A stretch of DNA of 64,000 nt, taken from assembly GCF_001640805.2 (NCBI RefSeq), contig NC_066835.1:11370872-11434871 (forward strand). The letters are read 5' to 3'. Each line of letters begins with the position of its first letter. Within the stretch, counting starts at the first letter, position 1. Shown here in pieces: positions 39,007-51,760 of this stretch. The notes under the pieces were generated by a model that did no database searches, was not told the origin of the DNA, and worked only from the letters and a program-made list of their open reading frames with translations. This DNA is from Lates calcarifer (Eukaryota; Chordata; Actinopteri; Centropomidae). Both the position numbers and the translations under genes were made by a program.

Positions 39007-39040
39007 ACACACACACACAGTCACACACACACACACACAC
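39007..39040. repeat. AC microsatellite near the baalc start
   Basis: Two AC runs separated by GT (39007-39019 and 39022-39040), only about 50 bases upstream of the baalc ATG on the reverse strand and therefore probably in its 5' UTR. Confidence 0.9.
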
Positions 39041-39150
39041 TCGGCTTGGCTCGTCTCACAGCAGCTTCAACATCCTCCTCCACCTCCACCCACCGGATCT
39101 CTACTGCAGTTCTATTCGCGTTTCCGTCTCCATCATCGGTCGGGGCTGTT

Positions 39151-39375
39151 GCTGCTGCTGCTGCTGCTGTGGTAGTGGTTGTGCTGGTGGAGGATGCTGC
39201 TCTCCACAGACAGCAGCTGAGCAGCATGAACACACACCGGATCTGCGTCATCCAGGGAGAGAGGAGGGGGCGGGGCGGGGCTGGGCTGGGGTGGTAGGTT
39301 GGGATGGAGGGCATCATCAGCAACATTGCTACCACTGCCACCACCACCACCATCATCGTCGTCATCATCATCATG
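39151..39375. repeat. Cluster of trinucleotide repeats upstream of baalc
   Basis: GCT repeats at 39151-39169, then CAC/CAT repeats at about 39331-39375. On the baalc strand these read as CAG and GTG/ATG repeats. They lie in or just above the 5' UTR. Long low-complexity open frames here come from the repeats. Confidence 0.8.
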
Positions 39376-39399
39376 AAAATGTGCGCTTTTACCAATCAA

Positions 39400-40961
39400 T
39401 ATCTTTCAAATTTCCAGAATATATTTTTTGGTGTTTGTCTAATAAAGTATCATGAGTTACAACAAGCAAAAAATAAGTTTAAATTAATCTTTGTTAGTTG
39501 CCATAAACTTGACACATAATAACAATCATATTCTATGTATATAACACCTACCAAACTAGGGGCTTTATAATTCAAAAATGAAAAATTAAGACAAATCATG
39601 AGATCAAAAACAAAAAGAGAGAGAGAGAGAAAAGGGATTTTCCATACACATATACACACACATTAACCTGTAAGTTTAATTGTCAAGACTGATTAAGTTT
39701 AAGTTCAGTATTATTACAACAATCCATCCAATCTGCAGTTGTAAACATTATTAAGTTGCTAATGGTGGGTAGGTTTTTGTATTCTCTGATAGAATAAAGA
39801 GATAAAAAATATTAGCAAGTGGGACGATGATAAACACCAGCCAAGAGATTTTCACAACCTGTTGACACTAAATATGTTCTCATTATTGGCTCAAAAGCGA
39901 CAGATTCAAAATAGAAATACACAGAAATATATATAAATTATAAATAGAACATTGAGGTGAAGTACTCAGAGATACAGATCATGAAAAAATGGAAAACAAA
40001 CTCTTAAAAATATCTCAATAGCACCAAAAGACACACTTTCTTTCCCATGTTGACTTATGTTTATATTCTGCTGCCATACAAACATAAAAATGAGCTTAAG
40101 TCAAGTATCTTTCACATAGAGTATTTATTTTCACATTTATTTTAAATATGTGGTTCAATTTTCAGTTATACTGACAGTACAGTATTTGCACAGACCTATC
40201 ATAATTATTCTTAAAATGCTTCATATACAGAAACCGAAGGAGCATACAAGCAGCAAACCTATTGCTTCTTTAAACTGTAAAAATGACCAGTTCCAGTATT
40301 TCACAGGATTACAGCTCGAGAGGGAGAAACCATGGTCAACATCTACTTGTAAACAGACATTTACCCTTACATGGAGCTAAAAACACGTCACCTTCAAAAA
40401 CTGAACAGAAACACATTCACTGATTTTAGAGTCTTTAAATAAATACTATATTTAACATACATTTATTTTTCTCCCCATATTTGTACTGTTTGTGTTACTT
40501 TAAATAAAAGAAGGGGGGAAAAAACAACAATAAAAATGCAGTATTTTACATGTCCTTTTGATGCCATGAGGGAATGTCAGCTGTTTAGTTGGGTGTAAGC
40601 TGAAGCTGTTCACAGCATGGTACAAAGAGGAAGTGACAACAGCAGAGCGGAGCCATATTCAAGTATATTAGAACAGAGGTTACGATTGGAGACCAGTTTA
40701 CCTCTTGAATCTATCTGACCTTACTTACTGTCACCAATCATCAGTACTCTGATTTCTAACAACTTATTCTGCTTACACCCAGGAATGTGGCAGGAACATG
40801 AGAGGAGAAAAAAAGAGGATGAGAACACAAAAAGTGAGATAAGAGGAAAAAACAGAGAGGGTGTGGAAATAAATTAAAGCTTGAGGATGTGAACAAGTCA
40901 CATCAGAACATGATACTGCAGGATGATGATGATGATGATGATGACAATGATGGCGATGTGT
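39400..40961. other. Spacer and atp6v1c1 3' UTR
   Basis: The right part must hold the atp6v1c1 3' UTR, which runs leftwards from the stop at 40962. Reverse-strand AATAAA motifs (plus TTTATT) occur near 40121-40142 and at 40458. A GAT repeat lies at 40922-40943, about 20 bases after the stop. No exon was seen from 39400 to 40100. Confidence 0.5.
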
Positions 40962-43900
40962 CTAGACTTTGAAGTCCAGCAGGTTGCAGTCAATCTTGTA
41001 GTAAACGTAGGGGTAGTACTCCTGCTGGCTCAGATTCAGACCTGGGATGTCCATAGAGGCCTGCAGGAAGACACATGTTATACACATAATTTGTGTTTGT
41101 ATCCATTATTTCCATCATCAAACAGAGAAGAGTCCAGTTCGAAAGATGCATGGTGGGAGTTTCAACACGTCCATGGCAACAGACACAAAGAATCATTTAG
41201 TCTTTTTGGTCCCTTCATCCTGAAGCATTGACCAGATGTCTGATCATCAGGACAATCTTCCTAAAAATTATGATTATGTCAAAGAGCTGAACCTGTCTCC
41301 CTCTATTATTATACTTAATATTGTCTGACAGTGTGTGAATGAGACTTACATCGATGATCGCAGCACTGCTGTCCAGGTGTTTGTACAGGTCGTACAGCAC
41401 CTCTCTCAGCTTCTTCATGTTCTTCTTGTTGGGCTGAAGCAGCATGGCCTGGAAGTTGACTGGCAGCCCGTATCTGTGAGAAACAAACAAGTCAGTCAAC
41501 TCAGGCCATCTTTCATTTTTCATCAGTAGGACATGAAATAAATCTCATAGGACAGATGGATGAATGGCATCCTAAACTTGCTGTCACCAGTGAATGGGAA
41601 GAAAAACACACTGATAAACCTCACTTACTCACAGGAGCTTCTTGACTTTCTCACCTCAATACTGACTCCACAAACACGCGCAGAGCCTTTATGTGAATCC
41701 ACGCGATGAAGGCTTCACTGAAATTCACTTTCAGCCATCGTACCAAAGGCCCCTGTAAATACAGAGACAGCGTTGTATGTTTTTAACATACCTAAAAATA
41801 TACATACTCATCCCACAGAGGTTCAAAATGTGTTTCTTGTTTTGTGATTAGTCACCTAAATTTTATTTATTGGTAAGCACAGTCATAATTTAGTTGAAAT
41901 TGCTGGTAAAATGACAATTGTTATAGTCATTATCCTTGTATGTGTTCAAATTAAATTGAATGTACACAGCCAGATATCTATGGAGCCAGGTGTTCATCAA
42001 AACCCAATGAACAGTGAGCCCCGCTAACTTCCTCCATCCTTATTTAGTCAGTACAGTCTGTGAAAATAACAGCATCCGTACAAACTGTTTCTTCTTGTCA
42101 GTGGACAAACGAGTCATCTCTTCCTTGTCTGCCTTCATCTCCTCCTCATTGTACTGGAAATCACGCACTGTAAACCTAGGTCAGGACACACAGCAGAGAG
42201 CTGGCAATCAGCTGTCAGAAAACACACAGGCACGCACACATATTCAAGTGCACTCCTGAAAATAGGCTACATACAAACAATGAGATCCCTCTGTTTTGCT
42301 AATTGGAGAGACTGTCGAGTGCTGACGAAATTGTGTTTATTACAGAATCAGTCTCTTTTTTTAGAGCATAACAAGGCAGTTCCTGTGTTAATACATGGGT
42401 AGCCTGCTGCAATCGTGAGCTATCATTACTATTGTTAATTTGTTGTTGATTTCCCAAAGGACACGGAAACATCATTCATGGAAAACAAAACAACAAAAGA
42501 AAAATAATCTGCAATTCAAAATAAATCTGTCAAAAAACAAAAGGAAAAAAAAGTAAAAAAAACAAGTCCACAGAAAAATATTTTTTTAAATGTTGTTCTG
42601 ATAAAACTTACACATTAACTCTGTGAACAGCTCATATTCTTATGACAAAACTTAAATGGAATAATTTACTTGTTTTCCCTGGCCTTGTGCTTGAAGTCAT
42701 CCACAGCCTTCCTGAAGAGAGTGACACTGAACAGACCACTGTCGTTGTCTTCAAATAGCAGCCTAAAGGAAAGGACACGAGACGACAGACCAACATGAGG
42801 AACACGCAGCGTGTTTGCAACAGACACAGGTTTTGTAGTAGAGAACATACAGCACAGGTCATAATGAATACTTCATAAGTCCACAACCCACAGTGTCCAT
42901 CTCTTTATGTTAATATATGCTTCCAAAGGACAACAACAAATCCAAAATACAACAGAAATCTAGAGTGGTACTCAGTGGAGAGCATACCTCTGCCAAGGCC
43001 AAACACTCCTACACATCTGTCTAGTTCTTATAGTAGAAAATAAAAAGAAACAGGAGGTGCTAGATGTGGATAATTATCTGGATCTGCACCAAACTGCACA
43101 AACTCACAGACTGCAACACTATAAATATGTCCTAAGTCCTATCTTGTGATTTAAAAAAAAATCATGGATCTGCCCCTTTAACCTGACAAGTAAATTATCC
43201 CTCACTGGCTTCCCACTAACAAACACTTTGCTTGTTGCAATGAACACAAACCAATTGTGTACATGGGAATACAATTTCTAAATATTATATTGAAAATATC
43301 TACAATTAAGAGTCAAGTCTGCATTGCCAAAGCCTTCATTCTGCCAAAGGATTTATAAAGATAGACGGTCAGAAAGATATTATAAAAAATAAATATGTAG
43401 ATAATCACAGGAAAACAGTTTTGAGAGAAGTCCTCCTGCCTTCACTACTCAAAATTTCTCAAGCGGATCATAGTTTCCTGTTTCCAGGTCATATCTGCAG
43501 ACAGTGCTTCATATCTGATCTGGGAATAAAGGTTGCTAGGTTACCACATCACACTGAGCCGTGTCTGTCCAAAAGCCCGAACATAACGTCTCAAATCATC
43601 TGGCTATGTTCACGAAAAGGTCAATTGCTTTCTACAGGTCAACCACGTAATGTTTTCCATTCTAATATGAGTGCAATTGCTTTCCGCAGGTCATCCATAA
43701 AACAGTTCCAGTGTTTTTCAGGAGGGATGAGAAAATGTGAAGAGGAGGAAAACTGTCTGGTCTGAGTTTTTTTTTTTTTTAAGTCTATATAGAACTTTTT
43801 TTACAGTGCATTGGAACATGTCATATTCATTCTCATACAGATATTAACATAAATGTGGTTTGTATGTGGCACACTGGATGTCATTAATGAGTAAGACAAA

Positions 43901-45647
43901 TTGTCTTCTTCCTATGGCTGATCATTCATAAACTTGGCCAAAAAAATAAGAACTGAAATGAATCATCCAGTTATCCTTACTTAGTAGAGCGTGGTACGAC
44001 CATCTCTGCCAGTGTTTCATACGTCTTCTGCCAGTCAGCGTAGCTTGTCCTGGTGAGGGTGGAAAGAGAAAGATGACAGCAGTGTGTTTTACATTTGAAC
44101 ATGAAACTTTAAGGCTTATAGGTATACCGATATTCAAAAAACAAAAAAACACACACCATTTTGTGATGCACATTATACCTCTAAAAATGTAGTTTTTTTT
44201 TTTTTTTTTAAGTTATTTTTTTGGGGCTTTTTCGCCTTTATTGACAGGACAGTGGAGAGGAGACAGGAAACAAGGAGAGAGAGTAGGGATGACACGCAGG
44301 AGTTGATCGGGACCAGCTGCTCAGAGCACTTAGGCCCATGTGGTAGGTGCCCCAACCATTCAGCTATGGGGGCGCCCCCTAAAAATGCAGTTTGAATGGT
44401 TAAATTATTAAGACAAAATAAAAATCAGTCATGTAGATACGGACATAGGTGTACTTACTTCGGGACGACTACCAGCATGGTAATCAGGTACTCTGAGTCC
44501 AGTACAAAGTCCTCTTTCTTCACTATGTCAGCCAGACTCCTGGTCAACAAGCTCCCCCTAAAGGACGACACATAACGACACACAACAACCTGAGAAAAAT
44601 CTCTCTCACAAAGCAACTATTCTGCTGTAGACGCTCCAAACACACAGTGCAATGTGCAGAAGTGCTGCACAAATAATATAATAAAATAATAACCAAACTA
44701 CAGTAATCATTTCAACCTCATCTTCCTTAGTGATACAAAGGGGTCCGACAGTATCCACAGGAGGCTTTTGCTAAGATTTTGCTAAGAAGAGCTAGCATCC
44801 ACATTCTTGATGCTACAGCATGAAATCAAGAAAGTGTGATGTCTAAAGTATTGTTTATTATTAGGCAAGAATAAACATTGAGTTTTGCTCCTGGTAAGTC
44901 TGAAAAAAAACAAAAACAAGACGCAATAAAATAGTGAGGGCTTTCTACCCAATGTTTATGGATGTCATTTATACACATTTTTTTTTTTTTTATTGTAATG
45001 CTCATGTTTGGTGTGTTAAGGTTGACGGCTCACTACTGTACATCACTGGTTTTAAAATGTATAGAAAAACACAAGCTAATCATCAATATTAAAGTAAAAT
45101 GGATTACTTTATTCAAAACAATCACTGAAGAAAAGAAGAAGTTACTCACGCATTCTTCCTCTCCAGATTCTGTAGATTTCCCTTCAGGATTGTTGTAGGC
45201 TGAAGCTCTGGCCTTCAGGTCGTTGTCTATCTGAGTTGCTTGCTAGAAACAAGGCAGGACAAGGTTGCTGTTAAGAGGTCTGTTCAGCATGGGGCATTTT
45301 CTGCTCCGACCAGATGAATATAAGATTAACATTATGTCTACAAGTGTTTTGATTTTCTAACAAACCTTGGAGATGATCTCAGAGATGTTTTTCAGGGACT
45401 GTTTGATTGGATACTTCGCCATGTCCCACTGAAATCTGGTGATATAAGTGACCAGGTCAACTGTGGAGAGTAAAGAGAAAAGAGTAAAGCCATCAGCATT
45501 AATCACATCCACTTAAATAGGTTTTGTGTGTTATAATGATTGTGTATCTGCATACACAGAAAGTCTTATCCACACCATCAACAGAGACTTTGGCTTCCCA
45601 CCACCTCCACTGCCTTATCTCTGTCAGCTCATGAAGATGTTTGGTGT

Positions 45648-45680
<33 letters not shown>

Positions 45681-46189
45681 ATCAGTGTGAGGATGTTAGC
45701 GGTGGTTACCTCCATTGGCCAGTAGATTCTCCTGGACTTTGTCTCGGCTGTCCTCCAGAACATCAGCCATGTACTGAGCGACCTTCTTCACCACGCTGAA
45801 GCACAGGATGGGATGAGGAGAAGGGTTAGACACCAACATAAGGGATCAGGAACAAAGACAGGAGGAGCAGATTTTACCTTTCCACAAAAGTGTCCAGTTT
45901 AGCCAGCTCATCCGACAGACCCACTAAGACGTCTAATGTTCCGACCTGAAGGAGACAGAGCACAAAATTATACTAAAATCCGCCATCATGGCTTCTCTGC
46001 TGTCCGCTCGTGTATTCCCTTCAGTGGCTATAGCTACAGACGACTGCTGTGTTTAACCTTGAGGTCAGGGATGTTGAACTTGTTGTTGGTCGAGAGATTG
46101 TTGGTGCGCGAAGTGGCGGCCATCATCTTGTCCCAGGTCTGCTGGCATGTCTTCTCCCCCGGAGCGGAGATCAACCAGAATTCTGTCAT
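40962..46189 (-). CDS. atp6v1c1: atp6v1c1: V-type proton ATPase subunit C1, 12 coding exons, 382 aa
   Basis: Subunit C sits at the V1/Vo interface of the vacuolar ATPase and governs reversible assembly of the pump that acidifies endosomes and lysosomes. Coding exons: 46189-46058, 45945-45878, 45795-45710, 45460-45366, 45242-45150, 44557-44459, 44049-43981, 42762-42670, 42175-42082, 41752-41655, 41473-41350 and 41060-40962, all with GT-AG borders and consistent phase. The protein starts [20 protein letters not shown] and ends [18 protein letters not shown]. With one extra base removed in exon 45242-45150 the total is 1149 bases, 382 residues, the same length as human subunit C1. Conserved blocks include [68 protein letters not shown] and [17 protein letters not shown] 5'-untranslated exon lies at about 47449-47600. 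Confidence 0.96.
42960..43290. repeat. Probable diverged interspersed repeat
   Basis: Contains GAGAGCATACCTCTGCCAAG near 42978 and GATCTGCACCAAACTGCAC near 43081, wording common to a dispersed fish repeat. It lies in an atp6v1c1 intron. No second copy was identified in the window. Confidence 0.4.
44181..44390 (-). mobile_element. tRNA-derived SINE with 12-base target-site duplication
   Basis: Body 44193-44378, flanked by CTAAAAATGTAG (44181-44192) and CTAAAAATGCAG (44379-44390), a duplication with one mismatch. On the reverse strand the head has an A-box-like TAGCTGAATGG (plus 44356-44366) and a degraded B-box region at plus 44299-44314, then a body with CTCTCTCCTTGTTTCCTGTC, CTGTCCTGTCAATAAAGGCG and an A-rich tail. 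This is the structure of a widespread teleost SINE. It lies in an atp6v1c1 intron, in the same orientation as the gene. It is not a functional tRNA gene: the internal promoter boxes are worn and no cloverleaf closes. Confidence 0.8.
45150..45242 (-). CDS. atp6v1c1: atp6v1c1 exon with a one-base insertion
   Basis: The exon reads [18 protein letters not shown] and then shifts. The expected continuation ([13 protein letters not shown] in the family) is present one base out of register: after AACAAT, the reading CTG AAG GGA AAT CTA CAG AAT CTG resumes only if one base near 45187-45190 is dropped. Exon length is 93; 92 is needed to leave phase 2, which matches the next exon, where GC plus G gives the Ala of AGSLLT. 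As written the frame runs into the intron. Confidence 0.9.
45649..45679. repeat. GT microsatellite
   Basis: Perfect GT run in the intron following atp6v1c1 exon 45795-45710, about 30 bases from its donor. Confidence 0.95.
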
Positions 46190-47448
46190 GGCTGCTGGCA
46201 GGAAGTTTGTCCACTGGGCCTCTGATGCAAGGAAGTCACTGGAGATGAGGAAAGAGTGAAATTATCTATGAATCTCTGTTGTGACTTGGTCCAGGACTGC
46301 TGCTCTGGTTCTGTCTCTGACCTTACCGAGAGAGAAAGCAAGTAAAAAGAGAATTTCTGCCTTAATTATTTGGAGTTGGTGATGATATACTGCGATACAA
46401 AAAAAAAGTAATTTAATTTGCTGGAGTTGCCAAAAACAGGCGCTTTTATCTATAAATAGTTTCTCCATTGATTTTACAAAATCGATATTCCACTTTAAAC
46501 AGCACATATGGAGTGATAAGGAATTTATCCACACTGCCCACTCCTACATGTTATTATAATCACTCCCTACACAACTCAAAGTGATGGGAAAAATGTTCCT
46601 CAGCGAGAAGAGAGCAGAGAAGTTTGGAAGGTAGATGGCTTTGTCCAAGTCTCAGCTCTTGAAATCAAATTAAGCTCCTATTTTTGCATTTCACACATGC
46701 CAGCCCACATCTTCAGTCATAAAACGTAGTCATATCTAGACCTACATCTACCCAATTATTATGCTTAAGGATAGTTTTGGGGTATTTGTGTTGTAAAATA
46801 CGTTTTTACCCTACTGCATTTATTTCTCAATTTCAAGGTACTACTGATTCTTTGGATTAAGAGTTTTGAGGCATCATCACAGACCCTCTTTTACTTGTAA
46901 ATGAATGTTGTTACACTGCACTATAAGTACATTTGATTGAGTAAAAGATCTGAATACTTTTCCACCAATACATAAAAGGGTAGTTATCCCTCGGTGAATC
47001 AGAGTCATATTATAAAGCCCTTTGTTCCTCTTTTGACTTCTATTTTGTCTCGTTCATGTACTTCCCCACATTTCCCAATGGCGATAGTGTGGCCACTGAG
47101 ATAAACAGAACTGGCTGACTGCATCAGGAGAGGACAGTGGGGACGGACATGTCTCCACGTCTGCTGATTGACGGTCATATGATCAGTCTGTGTGTTGTCA
47201 GAAGACATGCTAAATACTGATCATCCTCTCCATTAAAAACAACAACATCGCATGATTAAGAACCGCTGCTCCTCTGGCTGCCTATGTAGATCATCCCTTT
47301 ACTAAAAACCAATGACAGACAACAAAATAAAACCAAGTTTATGTACAGTATGGTTAAATTCAGTGTTAGCTTGCTGCTGACACGAGCTCGTTTGCATTGC
47401 AGTCTCGCGCTGTCACGACATCAATATTCGGTGTATTTTTATACTCAC

Positions 47449-47600
47449 CGATGTGTTTAGCGGCTTCAGAGTTTGGTCCACACGGTGTAATTCAGTAAAG
47501 TAATCGCAGCTTGCCATGCATACCGCAGTTATTAGCAGGTATTCGCCTCAGAGGTCCTTCAACACAGCATCTCACTCACAGTCAGCTGACCAGGGGAGTC
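47449..47600 (-). other. atp6v1c1: atp6v1c1 first (untranslated) exon and promoter edge
   Basis: A GTGAGT donor follows 47449 on the reverse strand and fits the acceptor at 46239-46240 ahead of coding exon 46238-46058. An ATG lies in this exon (about 47517) with a short open frame, but the conserved MTEFWLI start is in the next exon. The upstream limit is a guess; sequence above it (47580-47660) is GC-rich relative to its surroundings. Confidence 0.6.
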
Positions 47601-47659
47601 GTATTGCGTCTGCGCAGAAGCTGCTGCGCACTATGCTGCCTTCACGTGATCCGCCAGTC

Positions 47660-50600
47660 GGCGTGAGGTTTAGTGTCTGAGTCTAAAATCTGAATTAAGA
47701 CGTGTTCTTGTTGAGAATTAATTTAATTGTAAATATCTGTACAATCACTGACTCAGCTGCCAAACCTGGACACCATATGTGCGTTATAGCCACAGACTGT
47801 ATGTGAAGTATTTATTTAGAAGTATATAACTACATTTTATGTGGTCTACAGTTGCGTGTGCTATATAGCTAGCAAGCAAACAGAGAAACAGCTAAAAGTA
47901 ATGGATTAATAAAATAACCAAACATCATGGATAAATTGAGTAAGTAGATTTTTTTCAGTAGATGGCTAAAAGTATTGATGTGTTTTTTCAGAGGGAAGGA
48001 AACACATTTCATTTGACCTAATTCGTTAAATTCATAATATGTAGGTAAGATTTATACTTAATGCCTGATTACCTGCTCTCCATTTGGTGTAATTGTCAGC
48101 AATTTCATCATTGCCGACGGTACTTAAAGGCAGCACGAGTGTTTGTTTTGACATCTTGATCAGAGCCTCTCAATATCGACCTCTTCTGGTAATATGTAAC
48201 TACTACACTTCTTAACAGTTACTCCCTATGGGTGGCAGTAATTACCTCTAAGTCAACAACTACTTTTAAGAGCATTCAGCTGTTTGTAATTCTTCAACAG
48301 TTCATGTAAATTATTTTGATATAAAATGAAAGTTTAAACATCATGGTGCATGCAATGTTCCTTTCTACCAAGTGTCTATTTTCTTAGAAATTACAAAGAA
48401 GAAGAAGGATAGGCTACTTCCCATCTGCTCTGTCATCCTACAGTAAAAGAAAAAGCTGTTAATTGCTACGGTTTCAGATGGTTAAATCTTCATTGGTCTT
48501 TCTGTACTGCAACATTTTCAAAAGTGTTAGTCAAACCCAGACTGGATATTTAGGTTGATAATGGCATTCATTTTTTAAGATGTAAAAATATGCTAATTAT
48601 ATATTGGCTGATATTCATTTTTCATGTTAAAACATAACATATGCAAACATTTTGCATACAGAGCCCTTAGATTTGTTTCATATAGAGCAGGCCTTTTCCT
48701 CTTCACAGAAGATATTTTGACATGTTGCAGTAAATAATGGTATAAACAATAAAATTAATTACATTGAGCTCATTATTACTGGGACAAAGAGCCATTATTA
48801 ATGTCATTAGCCACAACTGTGCTTTTATTGTCCTACTGAGACAAGTGAAAATGTCTGCTGTGAGAACAGTCTATTGTGAACTACAGATGTAGACATTTTA
48901 TGGTTCAAAAATGTGTTTTTTAAAATACGTGTTTTCTTTCAAAGTTAGTCTTTTCAGTGTGGACATGTCAATACACCGAATCTGCTGGGCCACTCTAGCA
49001 TCCTTTCCACTTTAATAGGTCATCTAACTGAACTCTTCATAGTTCAGAACTGTTTTCACTTTGGATTTGTGGGTGTGCTGGGGGTATTGAGAATTGATTA
49101 TTTATGCTGTTGTTTGTTTATATCTGTTACCTTCTGGCTGCAAATTGAATTTCCTTCCTTTGGACAGTGAAAGCATTTAACTAAACTCAGTGGAACCGAG
49201 GCACAAAATCTAATTTCCTGGACCCTGATGCGAACCTTGAAACACACATACTTTATACTTGGTTATATTGTTGATAGGAAATTGGGACAATGTTAAAGAA
49301 AACATTATACTCATTTAAAATAATTAAACTTAATTTTCACCAGTCTTGATCACTATAATTCTGCTGTCATTAACCAAAACTATGTCATCTTTTTACTTAC
49401 ACTACAAAGCATGTAAACACAACTCTAAAAATATCGAAAATAGATCATAGTTTTTAAACAGAAACATGAAAATATTGTGATATTTACATATCATTTAATT
49501 GACAGAATCTTGCTTTCATTGCTTGTTTTTTGTGCGCCTTGTTTTTGTTGTCATCTGTCTCTGATTTATGGCTGTGATAAAGACTTTATCTTGTGTGTTA
49601 TATTGTACAATATTACTTTACAAATAAACTTTCACTTGACTTCCCCACTTGTCCCAAATAGATTTGGAAGTCCTGTTATAAGTACCTGGAAATATAGAAG
49701 TGCATGGTCCAATCTGATTAGCTATTTCTGTAGTATGTACCTCAGGGCTATTGGCATGAGCTTCCATAGTGAATCCATACATTTAACCCAGTCACTTTGA
49801 CTCTAAACATAGTAAAGGAGGCCAGCCATCCAAGATCTTTCAAAATACTTGCATCAGATTGCTGCCACAGGATTTTTCTTGTTGTGTAGAATCTGGTGTT
49901 TTCTAGGCCATGCTGTTTTGTGAACACAGTGTCCCTCAGAGTGACTGTCATAAAAGATAGATAAGAGCCATAGGACAGACAGCTGCAGACACACAGATGA
50001 AGCCATGCAGTGGGTTACACCAGTACCATGGAAACACAAGTCATACGACCGAAGTGGCTGCAGGCTGAGTTTTTTCAGCAATGTACCGAACTCCTGATCA
50101 CCATGCTTAATGAAATAAATTTTTCTAAATGAATTTCTTCCCATCAAACTGGATTGCACAAAACATTACATTATCACAGCTGAAATGAGGTTAGGAGTGA
50201 GTGTGACAAAAGCTTAAGGACTAATCAACAAAATATTCAATAAGCTCTTGAATCTTAATAATCCTCAACATTCCATCAGACACAAGCAGGAACACAGTGA
50301 ATGTCAAAAAGCAGAGACAGACAGAGACGTAATTTGTCCTGAAGGTTTGTCAGTCCCATATTATTGTTTTAAATTCTGTTTGAGTCTCCATAGGAATCCA
50401 TAGAAAGGTGCAGAGTTCAGTAGGTTATGAAAACAGTAATAACATGTAATTGACTCAGTGTTATAATTTGAAGGCTTTTGACCCAGTGACTTTTTCAACC
50501 TCATAACTTTCCAACTTACTTCTGTATTCACAAATGTCTTCAGAGGTCATGAATGCACCCCAAAGAGAGAGAGAGAGAGAAAAAATATATGGGAATGAAA

Positions 50601-51480
50601 ATATTGGCTCGTATGTCATAGAAATTAACATCATGGTGAGTGTAGGGCCATAATATCATAGAGGAAACAGTTGTTGCCAGCATATGTTAAAATACAAGTG
50701 TCTTTTTACATTCTTCTCCAGGTTAAATGAAACATGGAAAACACAAATAACCTCAAGACATCTGTGAATGTCTAAAGGTGTTCAATGGCAGGTTGAGCCA
50801 GTAATGATTAGTCATGTAAACAAATCCTCAAATATGCAATCCCTGGTGCATGAGATTCATGTCGGTGCCATTAATTTGAATTTCTTATGTACACTTCAAT
50901 ATGGTTGATTCAAACAGAAATGTACATAAGCCAAACAAACAACCCAAAAGGTTGTCCTCAGGCTTTCAAACAGGGATACGAAGTTTCCACCACACCTTCA
51001 TATTTACACTAGATTATTGCTTAATGAACTTTGGAAATTCAATAAAAAATGTTTTTATCTACTTGTGCAGTTGTGGACACTGTAAGAGACAGCACAGGCA
51101 AGTGCATACAACATTGTATTCTTGTATTGAATCTATGGTGAAATTTTAGCTTTATATGATTTTTTAAAATTTGTTTTCATGTTTTGAAGAGTGGAGGCAG
51201 GGCATTTGACAACTTTTCACAGTGTTACTGCGTGTTAATTGCACCAGTGGTGGCTTTTAAGAAAATATTATTTAGCATGTTATTCACCACTATGCTAAGA
51301 ATATATGCTTCTGTAACCGTGTGAAACGTTTTTGAATTGTCCCTCGGAAAAAACGGCAGCAGTCTTGAGGACTGATTGACTGAAACGAGTGGCCATCTAC
51401 GGAAAGTTTACGGTTATGTAACGTGAATAAACATCACAGATCCACTGCGGCCTATACGATGTTCGGAAATACATATTTGG
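47660..51480. other. Spacer between divergent atp6v1c1 and azin1 promoters
   Basis: About 3.8 kb of AT-rich sequence with no exon, RNA gene or mobile element that I can recognise. A short GA run occurs at about 50565-50580. The open frames at 49477-49800 and 49854-50159 have no conserved motifs. Confidence 0.5.
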
Positions 51481-51499
51481 TATGTTCTCAAAAATACAG

Positions 51500-51760
51500 A
51501 AAGCTCATTGGTGAAACTAAACTTTAGGTCCCGCCCCCGGGCCGTTGATTACCTTTTCCACTTCCCCTGCTCGTTTCCAGTAGTTCTCCACCCACCATCG
51601 GATAGAGAAGACGCAGCCCGAGCGACGCTTGTCCCTCATCTAAACATATGGCCAAAACAGCCCTCTTTCTTTCTTATATCGTTGTGCCCACTACTCTTTA
51701 AAAATTCCGCCGAAAAAGAGAAGACGATTTTCCAAAACATTCTGGCCGTTATCTCACGTA
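51500..51760 (+). promoter_or_regulatory. azin1: azin1 promoter region and first leader exon
   Basis: An inverted CCAAT box (ATTGG) at 51507-51511 and a GC box (CCCGCCCCCGGG) at 51530-51541 precede the first exon. The exon ends at 51757 before a GTAAGT donor. The transcription start is not visible directly. The exon holds a 17-codon AUG uORF (51648-51701) and the ATT start of the uCC (51704). Confidence 0.6.

Noticed and set aside
39021..39399. Low-complexity open frames of 80-124 codons
   Set aside because: Produced by AC, GCT and CAT repeats upstream of baalc; compositional, not coding.
44299..44378. tRNA gene
   Set aside because: A-box and B-box resemblance belongs to the head of a SINE; the boxes are degraded and an A-rich tail and target duplications are present.
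49477..50159. Two open frames of about 100 codons between atp6v1c1 and azin1
   Set aside because: No conserved motif, codon bias or splice structure; AT-rich chance frames.
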